NCBI RefSeq assembly: GCF_001294335.1
Contig: NZ_LGKG01000135.1
Coordinates: 1 to 64,000 of the forward strand
Origin: Streptomyces chattanoogensis
GTDB taxonomy: Bacteria; Actinomycetota; Actinomycetes; Streptomycetales; Streptomycetaceae
Length of the DNA: 64,000 nt
Reading direction: 5' to 3'
This document shows positions 1-7,067 of the stretch, one piece after another. Both the position numbers and the translations under genes were made by a program. The stretch's first letter is position 1; the number at the start of each line of letters is the position of its first letter. The notes under the pieces were generated by a model, which saw only the letters and a list, made by a program, of their open reading frames with translations, did no database searches and had not been told where the DNA came from.

Positions 1-78
1 TCGAATTCAGTTCCGATTCCCTGTCGGGGTCACTACTTTAGCGGAATTCCTCGGCGACTCATAATCGAGTCCCGGTCC

Positions 79-100
79 TAATTTCGGCATGCCGAAATTA
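79..100. promoter_or_regulatory. 22-bp perfect palindrome, candidate operator
   Basis: The half-site TAATTTCGGCA is followed directly by its exact reverse complement. It lies in a locally AT-rich stretch (1-236) in which I find no gene. The neighbouring minus-strand MarR gene ends at 237, so the palindrome more likely serves a gene left of the window. It does not match Streptomyces operators I know (LexA, Zur, IdeR/DmdR, DasR). Operator function is inferred from symmetry only. Confidence 0.4.
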
Positions 101-236
101 CTCCCGGTGAGGGGCCGTGCAGTAGTGGTGTGCCGCGATGCGGCGGGATGGCTGCCGCAGAACCGTTACGGCTGTGTGGCAACTCGGAGAACACTACGGA
201 TGGGGCAGGAGCGTGTCAACTTGAGCCGGTCGGGGG

Positions 237-797
237 TCAGCCAAGGTCGTTGAGGCGGCCTTCGGCGTCCGGTTGGGCGTCCTCTACTCGGCGCAGCAAG
301 CGGGTCAGCACCTCGCCCAGGTGGCGGCGGTCTTCGCTCGAGAGGTCCTGGAGGAGGTCCTCCTCGAAGACCGAGGAGAGGCGCATGGTCTCGAGCCACT
401 TCTCGCGGCCCTCGCGGGTGAGTTCGACGATGACGCGTACGCGGTTGTTCTCGTCGCGCTCCCTGGTCACCAGACCTTCGCTCGCCATGCGGTCGATGCG
501 GTGGGTCATGGCGGCCGGCGTGAGGCCGAGGCGTTTGGCGAGTTCGCCGGGGCCCAGCCGGTAGGGGGCTCCGGAGACCACGAGGGCCTTGAGGACCTCC
601 CATTCGGCGTTGCTCAGGCCGAGGGTTGCGGTCTGGCGTCCGTAAGCGACGTTCATCCGCCGGTTGAGGCGCTGAAGTGCGGAGACGACCTGCTCGACCT
701 GGGGGTCGAGGTCCTGGAACTCGCGCTGGTAGGCCGCGATCTGTTCCTCGAGGCTCGGCTCGTTCGCGTCGGGCGCCGCATCTGAGGGCTCAGGCAT
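237..797 (-). CDS. MarR-family transcriptional regulator (SCO4122-like)
   Basis: A 186-residue winged-helix regulator. The DNA-binding domain is at about residues 60-130: helix segment 'SNAEWEVLKALVVSG', recognition segment 'LAKRLGLTPAAMTHRIDRM' and wing 'RERDENNRVRVIVELT'. It is divergent from the MFS transporter at 972, the usual layout of a MarR regulator and the efflux pump it controls. From memory, the S. coelicolor SCO4122/SCO4121 pair has this arrangement and the MarR protein governs a multidrug pump. The ATG at 797 was chosen because the family domain begins soon after; no strong ribosome-binding site is visible, so the transcript may be nearly leaderless. The open frame continues upstream, but those residues look non-coding. 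Confidence 0.9.
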   Translation of the reverse strand: MPEPSDAAPDANEPSLEEQIAAYQREFQDLDPQVEQVVSALQRLNRRMNVAYGRQTATLGLSNAEWEVLKALVVSGAPYRLGPGELAKRLGLTPAAMTHRIDRMASEGLVTRERDENNRVRVIVELTREGREKWLETMRLSSVFEEDLLQDLSSEDRRHLGEVLTRLLRRVEDAQPDAEGRLNDLG

Positions 798-850
798 GCG
801 GCGCAGTATGACACGAAAGTCATTGGCGTCGAAGTCCTTCGTTGTGTACT

Positions 851-886
851 CTTTAGCTTCGAACTTTAGGGTTGAAGTCTTCAGGC
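851..886. promoter_or_regulatory. MarR/MFS divergent control region, candidate operator
   Basis: The 165-bp gap between the divergent MarR and MFS genes is AT-richer than its flanks. It holds an imperfect inverted repeat, CTTCGAAC (857-864) and GTTGAAG (871-877), plus a repeated CTTTAG motif (851 and 864). MarR dimers usually bind such inverted repeats, so this is the most likely site for the adjacent regulator. Binding is inference. Confidence 0.35.
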
Positions 887-971
887 CGTGACTGTCCGGT
901 CCGGCTGGGGGCGCCTCAGCCCGGGGGTCGTCCTTCTTATTCGTCTTTTGACCTGACCTAGGTAGGTGAGT

Positions 972-2258
972 GTGACCACCGCGATGGGCGCCGCGCTGCG
1001 CCGGATCCAGCTGGGGAACGCGCTGAGTGCGTTCGGCAACGGCTTCACGGTTCCGTATCTGTATGTCTACGTGGCGAAGGTGCGGGACCTTGGACCCAGT
1101 ACGGCCGGTGCGGTGCTGGCGATGCTGGCCGTGGCGGCGCTGGCCGTGCTGCCGTTGACCGGCCGGGTGATCGACCGGCGGGGTCCGCTGCCGGTGGCCA
1201 TCGCGGGTACGGTCGCGGCGGCCGTCGGGGCGCTGGGCCTGGGGCTCTCCGCCACCGAGCCGCTGGTCATCGCGTCGGCCATCGCGCTGGGTGCGGGTAT
1301 CGCGGTGATACAGCCGGCGCTCGCAACGATGATCGTGTGGTGCTCGACGACGGTGACGCGGTCGCGGGCGTTCGCCACGCAGTTCTTTCTGAACAACCTG
1401 GGGCTGGGTGTCGGCGGGCTGATCGGCGGCCTGTTGGTCGACGCCGCGCATCCGGCGAGTTTTGTGCGGCTGTTCGCCATCGAGGCCGTGATGTTCCTGG
1501 TGCTGGGTGCCGCGATCGCTTCCGTACGGCTGCCTCGGGTGCCGAAGGTCGAGGATGCGGTGCCGACCGAGGAGCGGCCCAAGGGGGCGTGGCGGGCGCT
1601 GTTCGCCGACCGGCGGATGGTGTGGCTGTGTGTGCTGGGCTTTGTGCTCTTCTTCGCCTGCTACGGGCAGTTCGAGTCGGGGCTGGCGGCGTACGCGACC
1701 GAGGTGACCCGGATCGCGCCGGCCACGCTCGGCATCGCGCTGGCGGCCAATACGGCGGCGATCGTGGCGGCGCAGTTCGTGGTGCTGCGGTTGGTCGAGC
1801 GGCGGCGGCGCAGCCGGGTGATGGCCGTGGTCGGCGGGATATGGACCGTGGCCTGGATGGCCGCCGGTGTGTCCGGGCTGGTGCATGGTGCGCAGGCCGT
1901 GGCGACGACGCTGCTGATCTCGACGTATGCGCTGTTCGGCATAGGTGAGTCGATGCTGTCGCCGACGGTGGCTCCGCTGGTGGCCGATCTGGCTCCGCCC
2001 TCGCTGATAGGTCAGTACAACTCGGCGTTCGCTCTGGTCAAGCAGCTGGCGTTGGCCGTTGGGCCGGCGGTGGGTGCCTTGATGGTGGGGCACGGGATGT
2101 CCGTGGTGTACATCGGGATGCTGGTGCTGTGTTCGGTGGGGATCAGCGTGCTGTCGTTGCGGCTGGGGCGGATGCTTCGGCCGGTGCAGGACAATCCGCA
2201 CCGGCAGGTGGCGGCGGTTCCGGCGCCGCGGACGGAGTCGGTGGCCGCGGCGGCGTGA
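972..2258 (+). CDS. MFS multidrug efflux transporter (SCO4121-like)
   Basis: A 428-residue major facilitator superfamily permease with twelve predicted hydrophobic segments and the loop 2-3 motif 'LTGRVIDRRGPLPVA'. It would use the proton gradient to export hydrophobic drugs across the cytoplasmic membrane. The GTG at 972 has AGGTAGG five bases upstream; a GTG at 966 would overlap that ribosome-binding site. It is divergent from the MarR gene. From memory, the S. coelicolor orthologue (SCO4121) affects fluoroquinolone and chloramphenicol tolerance; the actual substrate here cannot be read from sequence. Confidence 0.9.
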   Translation: MTTAMGAALRRIQLGNALSAFGNGFTVPYLYVYVAKVRDLGPSTAGAVLAMLAVAALAVLPLTGRVIDRRGPLPVAIAGTVAAAVGALGLGLSATEPLVIASAIALGAGIAVIQPALATMIVWCSTTVTRSRAFATQFFLNNLGLGVGGLIGGLLVDAAHPASFVRLFAIEAVMFLVLGAAIASVRLPRVPKVEDAVPTEERPKGAWRALFADRRMVWLCVLGFVLFFACYGQFESGLAAYATEVTRIAPATLGIALAANTAAIVAAQFVVLRLVERRRRSRVMAVVGGIWTVAWMAAGVSGLVHGAQAVATTLLISTYALFGIGESMLSPTVAPLVADLAPPSLIGQYNSAFALVKQLALAVGPAVGALMVGHGMSVVYIGMLVLCSVGISVLSLRLGRMLRPVQDNPHRQVAAVPAPRTESVAAAA

Positions 2259-2265
2259 AACGGCG

Positions 2266-2308
2266 CAGGGGCCGGACGGGGAATGCGTACGTCCCCGTCC
2301 GGCCCCTG
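2266..2308. terminator. Bidirectional terminator hairpin
   Basis: A perfect 17-bp stem (2266-2282 with 2292-2308, arm starting CAGGGGCCGG) and a 9-nt loop lie between the converging MFS gene (ends 2258) and the phosphatase pseudogene (ends 2317). It can stop transcription from both sides. Confidence 0.85.
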
Positions 2309-2316
2309 AGTCCTTT

Positions 2317-3880
2317 CTAGCCCCGCGGCAGCGCGAACTCGCACCACACCGCTTTGCCGCCGCCCGGGGTGCGGCGGGAGCCCCAGGACGAGGCGATGGT
2401 GGCGACGATGGAGATGCCGCGGCCGGCCTCGTCGGCGGGCTCGGCGCGGCGGCGGCGGGGCAGGTGGTCGTCGCCGTCGGTGACCTCGATGATCAGGCGG
2501 CGGTCCGTACGGCGCAGGCGGAGGCGCATGGGGGGTGTGCCGTGCTGGAGGGAGTTGGCGACCAGTTCGCTGGCGGCCAGGACGCCGAGGTCGTGGAGTT
2601 CGGGGGAGAAGCGCCAGGAGGCCAGGACGCCGGAGGCGAAGGCGCGGGCGCGGGGGGCCGCTTCGGTGCCGCCGTGGAGTTCCAGGGCGGCGTTGTGGAA
2701 CAGCTCGGCGTCGTGACCGGTGCGTTCGGGGTGCTGGAGGACGAGGATGGCGACGTCATCGTCGTGGGTGGCGGTGATGCCGAGCGAGCGGAGCAGGCGG
2801 TCGCAGACGATGTCGGGGGAGCCGGTGGCGCCTGCGAAGGCGGCTTCCAGGGCGTCCACGCCGTCGTCGATGTCCTTGTCGCGGCGTTCGACGAGGCCGT
2901 CGGTGTAGAGGACGGCGCTGCAGCCGGGGCCCAGGGGGACGGAGCCGGAGGTGTGCAGCCAGCCTCCGGTGCCCAGCGGCGGTCCCGTGGGCTCGGCGGC
3001 GCGGCGGACCACGCCGTCGGCGTCGCGCACCAGGATGGGCAGATGGCCCGCCGAGGCGTAGACCAGGCGCCCTTCGTTGGGGTCGTGGACGGCATAGACG
3101 CAGGTCGCGATCTGACTGGCGTCGATCTCCGCTGCCAGGCCGTCCAGGAGCTGGAGCACCTCGTGCGGCGGGAGGTCGAGGCGCGCATAGGCGCGGACGG
3201 CGGTGCGCAGCTGGCCCATGACGGCCGCGGCGCGCACCCCACGCCCCATCACATCCGACCTGGTCGGTGACATCCGCGCCGAAGACCAGCACGCCCTTGT
3301 GCGGGGCGACGCAGGCGACCTCCGGGTCGGGCGCCGGGCCGCTGGCGGCGACCTCGATCGGGGTGCAGGTGAAGGTGTAGTAGCCGTCGCGGGTACGGTC
3401 CGGGCCGGCGCCGCCGGGGACCTTGCGGGATTTGACCGTACGGGGCTTGCCGCTGCGCAGCACCTGGTCCATGAGCGGCAGCAGGCCCAGTTCGGCGAGC
3501 TCGGGGAGGGCTTCGCGGGCGGTGTGGCCGGCGGGGCGGGGGCCGAAGACGCCGGCGTAGGCGCCATTGACGTAGGCGATGCGGTGCTCGGGGCCGTAGA
3601 CGACCGCCACCAGGGCGGGGATGGTGCCGAGGATGTCGTGGACGGACAGCGCGTCGACGGTGGGCGGCGTGGCCATGGGGGCGGAGGGCTCGGCGGAGGC
3701 GGTCTCGGCGCGGGCGGCGGGGACGGATCCCGTACCGGAGGTGGTCGGTGCCTCGCCGGGCTCCGGGGTGGCGGACGACGGCGGCGCGGCAGGCCCGGCG
3801 GGCGGTGCGGCGCGGTCGGCTCGTGCGGCCGTGCGCCGCTGTGTGCCGGGGAGCTTGGCGCTCCAGCGCGTGAAGATCAC
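2317..3880 (-). pseudogene. PAS-SpoIIE phosphatase-HATPase_c protein, internal deletion and frameshift
   Basis: The 5' part (3880 to about 3262) encodes an N-terminal tail 'IFTRWSAKLPGTQRR' and a PAS domain ending 'GVLVFGADVTDQV'. The 3' part, in another frame from about 3258 to 2317, encodes the rest of a SpoIIE/PP2C phosphatase ('SDVMGRGVRAAAVMGQLRTA', 'VLYTDGLVERR', 'THDDDVAILVL') and a C-terminal anti-sigma-like ATPase domain ('LAASELVANSLQHG', 'GRGISIVATIASSWG'). Between them the first part of the phosphatase domain, including the metal-binding GGDWYD motif, is absent. Complete relatives have roughly 60-70 more residues at this point. The GTG at 3880 was chosen for family similarity. As written the product cannot be active; assembly collapse is the alternative. 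Confidence 0.8.
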
Positions 3881-4204
3881 GGAGGGGTACCTCTTACTTC
3901 GCGTCGTCGCGCGGGATCGGGCCGTCGGCATGGGGGAACTCCCCTCGGCTCCGCCCGGCCGGGGGCCGGTGGAGTGTCGGCTGGGGGCACCCTCGGCGCC
4001 CTCTCGCGGAATGCAGCAAACGTCCAGAATCCTCGTGATTGTCACTCTTTGCAGATACGAGCCCACCCATGGTCACACGTCCAGTGTGGCCGACCGGACT
4101 GACATCCGTCAGACGTCGGGGGCTCGGCGTGGAGTTCCGCACTCCGGTCCGTCCTTGCGCCCCGGGGCCGATGCAGCCTCAATTTCCCTGGTGGGGCGGG
4201 GCCG
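3881..4204. other. Intergenic, upstream of the phosphatase pseudogene
   Basis: 324 bp between two minus-strand genes. It must hold the promoter of the PAS/SpoIIE gene and the 3' end of the ndh transcript. Short open frames here show no family resemblance. I see no clear terminator stem. Confidence 0.5.
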
Positions 4205-5593
4205 TCAGCTGGCTTCGTTGTGCCGGCCGGTGCCCGCCGCGAGTTCGAATTCGGCGCGCGGGTTCTCCAGCGAGCCGAGCGAGACGATCTCGCGTTTGAA
4301 CAGACCCGCGAGGGTCCATTCGGCGAGCACCCGCGCCTTGCGGTTGAAGGTGGGGATCCGGCTGAGGTGGTAGGCGCGGTGCATGAACCACGCCGGGTAG
4401 CCCTTGAGCTTGCGCCCGTAGACATGGGCGACGCCTTTGTGCAGGCCGAGCGAGGCGACCGAGCCGGCGTAGGAGTGGGCGTAGTCCGCGATCTCGCCGC
4501 CGCGGAGGGTCGCCGCGACGTTCTCGGCGAGGACCTTGGCCTGCCGCAGGGCGTGCTGGGCGTTGGGCGCGCACGTCGCACGGGGCTCGTCGGGCCCGGC
4601 CGGCGGATCGGCCGTCAGATCGGGGACCGCGGCGGCGTCCCCGGCGGACCAGGCGTGCTCGACGCCGTCCACCTGGAGCGCGGCGGTGCACTTGAGGCGG
4701 CCGCGGCCGTTCAGCGGGAGTCCGGTAGCGGCCAGGATGGGGTGCGGTTTGACGCCGGCGGTCCACACCAGGGTCCGGGTCGGGAAGCGGGCACCGTCGC
4801 TGAGGACGGCGATGCGCTTCTCGCAGGAGTCCAGGCGGGTCTCCAGCCGTACGTCGATATTGCGGGCGCGCAGCTCACGTACGGCGTAACGGCCCATCTC
4901 CTCGCCGACCTCGGGCAGGATCCGGCCGGTCGCCTCCACCAGGATCCACTTCATGTCGCCGGGCTCGATGTTGTGGTAGTAGCGGACGGCGTAGCGGGCC
5001 ATGTCCTCCAGTTCGGCCAGCGCCTCCACGCCGGCGTAGCCGCCGCCGACGAAGACGAAGGTCAGTGCGGCATCGCGGACTTCGGGGTCACGGGTGGAGG
5101 AGGCGATGTCGAGCTGTTCGAGGACGTGGTTGCGCAGGCCGATGGCCTCTTCGACGGTTTTGAAGCCGATGCCGACGTCGGCGAGGCCGGGTACCGGAAG
5201 GGTGCGGGAGACCGAGCCGGGCGCGAGGATCAGTTCGTCGTATGCCACCTGGATGGCGCCCTCGCCGGTTTCCTCGGCGGCGAGGGTGGTGATGACCGCC
5301 TTGCGTTCGGTGTGGTCGATGGCGGTGACCTCCCCGATGACGACCTGGCAGTGGGGCAGCACCCGGCGCAGCGGTACGACGACGTGGCGCGGGGAGATGG
5401 AGCCGGCCGCGGCTTCCGGCAGGAACGGCTGGTACGTCATATACGGCTCGGGGTCGACCACGATGATCTCGGCGGTGCCCTGCCGCAGTTCCTTCTTCAG
5501 CTTCCGCTGGAGGTGCAGGGCGGTGTACATCCCCACATAGCCACCACCGACCACGAGAATGCGCGCCATTTCGTTGGAAGACACTGCCGTCAC
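4205..5593 (-). CDS. ndh: Type II NADH dehydrogenase, NAD(P)/FAD-dependent (SCO4119-like)
   Basis: A 462-residue single-subunit NADH:quinone oxidoreductase, which passes electrons from NADH to menaquinone without pumping protons; it is a peripheral membrane protein. The FAD-binding fold is at the N-terminus ('ILVVGGGYVGMYTA'), the NADH-binding fold in the middle ('FVFVGGGYAGVEALAEL'), then 'LVWTAGVKPHPIL' and the second FAD motif 'AWSAGDAAAVPDL'. The GTG at 5593 has AGGAG seven bases upstream, so translation begins V-T-A-V-S-S-N-E-M-A-R. It is divergent from the AtrA-like TetR gene, which may control it. Confidence 0.9.
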   Translation of the reverse strand: MTAVSSNEMARILVVGGGYVGMYTALHLQRKLKKELRQGTAEIIVVDPEPYMTYQPFLPEAAAGSISPRHVVVPLRRVLPHCQVVIGEVTAIDHTERKAVITTLAAEETGEGAIQVAYDELILAPGSVSRTLPVPGLADVGIGFKTVEEAIGLRNHVLEQLDIASSTRDPEVRDAALTFVFVGGGYAGVEALAELEDMARYAVRYYHNIEPGDMKWILVEATGRILPEVGEEMGRYAVRELRARNIDVRLETRLDSCEKRIAVLSDGARFPTRTLVWTAGVKPHPILAATGLPLNGRGRLKCTAALQVDGVEHAWSAGDAAAVPDLTADPPAGPDEPRATCAPNAQHALRQAKVLAENVAATLRGGEIADYAHSYAGSVASLGLHKGVAHVYGRKLKGYPAWFMHRAYHLSRIPTFNRKARVLAEWTLAGLFKREIVSLGSLENPRAEFELAAGTGRHNEAS

Positions 5594-5961
5594 AGAGGTT
5601 CTCCTCGCGAGGTCGACCCGGACACCACTGTGTCCATGACGCACCCCGGGAACGGCTTTGTCCACAGCCCCGACGAAATGCATGAGCGGGGGCGGTCGCC
5701 GGGGCGGACGGTCATCTTCCGCGGGTGCGGTGCAAGGTGCGCAGGTCAGGGCACAGGTGGCGGGACGGTGACGGGTGCGCAATCGGGGCGGATCCGGCCC
5801 GTTGGGCCGATCGGGGGGCGCACTGTGCGGAACACCCCCTTCATTCTTGACCCGGGCTCAACTATGTTCGTACCCCGTTGGGGTGCACCCGCTCGTCGGT
5901 ACACCCCGGCAGTCAGGGCGGGGAGTCTCCGGGGGGAGACGTCATTACCGGGGGAATCACT
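5594..5961. promoter_or_regulatory. Divergent ndh/tetR control region
   Basis: 368 bp between divergent genes. Toward the tetR gene there is a TTGACC at 5847 with a weak TACCCC 18 bases on, and an alternative TATGTT at 5863. GC-rich inverted repeats surround 5871-5910 (CCCC-GTT-GGGG). The exact start points are uncertain. Confidence 0.4.
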
Positions 5962-6825
5962 ATGCATATTCAGGGCTCTCAATGGCCGACAGCTGTTGCC
6001 ACGGCGGACACCGCGGAGGCGTCCGACGGCGGCGGGACCAACGGTCACGGCAAGGCCAATGGCAAGCGTACGGGCGCCGGCGGCCGGAACACGCCGCTGC
6101 GGGTGGACGCACAGCGGAATCTCGAGCACGTCCTGCGGGCCGCGCGTGAGGTGTTCGGCGAGCTGGGGTACGGCGCGCCGATGGAGGACGTGGCGCGGCG
6201 GGCCCGGGTCGGCGTGGGCACCGTGTACCGCCGGTTCCCGAGCAAAGACGTACTGGTCAGGCGAATAGCCGAGGAGGAGACCGCGCGGCTGACGGACCAG
6301 GCGCGCACGGCGCTGGGCCAGGAGGACGACGCATGGTCGGCGCTCTCCCGCTTCCTGCGGACCTCGGTCGCCTCGGGTGCGGGACGGCTGCTGCCGCCGA
6401 GCATCCTGCGGGTGAGCGCGGACGCCGAGCGGCCGGCCGACGAGCCGGCCGGGGTGCGGGTGCCGCAGCAGCGGGCGGCGTCGGAGGCGGACGGCCCGGC
6501 CGACGGCCCCCGGGTGGCCGCCCAGCGCGGCGCGCCGGAGGACGAGCGCGGTGAGCCGGCACCGGCCGCCACGGGCGTCGCGGAGGGCGGGCCGGACGGT
6601 GCCGAGGAGACGGCGGGCGCACAGGCGCTGCTGGAGGTCGTCGGGCGGCTGGTGGAGCGGGCCAGGACGGCCGGTGAGCTGCGGGCCGATGTGACCGTCG
6701 CCGATGTGCTGCTGGTGATCGCCACGGGTGCGCCGTCGCTGCCCGATCCCGGTCAGCAGCAGGCCGCCTCCGCGCGGCTGCTGGAGATCCTGCTGGAGGG
6801 GCTGCGGTCGCGCCCCGCCGGGTGA
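5962..6825 (+). CDS. atrA: TetR-family regulator, AtrA-like (SCO4118-like)
   Basis: A 287-residue regulator with an N-terminal low-complexity tail of about 45 residues and a TetR helix-turn-helix at about 55-100 ('AREVFGELGYGAPMEDVARR', then 'VGVGTVYRRFPSKDVLVRR'). The C-terminal ligand domain has a Glu/Ala/Pro-rich insert at about 150-220. The ATG at 5962 (M-H-I-Q-G-S) follows a GGGGGAA ribosome-binding site. From memory, AtrA (SCO4118) directly activates actII-ORF4 and other antibiotic or sugar-uptake genes and sits next to the type II NADH dehydrogenase gene, as here. Orthology rests on the N-terminal sequence and gene order. Confidence 0.85.
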   Translation: MHIQGSQWPTAVATADTAEASDGGGTNGHGKANGKRTGAGGRNTPLRVDAQRNLEHVLRAAREVFGELGYGAPMEDVARRARVGVGTVYRRFPSKDVLVRRIAEEETARLTDQARTALGQEDDAWSALSRFLRTSVASGAGRLLPPSILRVSADAERPADEPAGVRVPQQRAASEADGPADGPRVAAQRGAPEDERGEPAPAATGVAEGGPDGAEETAGAQALLEVVGRLVERARTAGELRADVTVADVLLVIATGAPSLPDPGQQQAASARLLEILLEGLRSRPAG

Positions 6826-7067
6826 GTTCCGGCGGCCGGACCCGTCCGGGCGGCCCCCTCATGCGGGGACGCCGGGCGGGCCCGGCCGCCGCTCCGGTGT
6901 CGTCCGTACGCTCCGGGGAAAGCACCCCGTACGGGTGAACGCCAGTGCGGTCGTACAAGAACGATCCTCGGATGAGTGGTTGCCCGCCGGGCCCGTGTAG
7001 CTACGGCGCCCGGTGTGGCACGCTTGCGCGGTGTTCCGGTGTGACGGCGTGTTCGGGGGCCTCGGCG

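Noticed and set aside
237..2201. Extension of the MarR protein to 654 residues
   Set aside because: The upstream residues are antisense to the MFS gene and are His/Arg/Gln-rich. The MarR domain begins after the ATG at 797.
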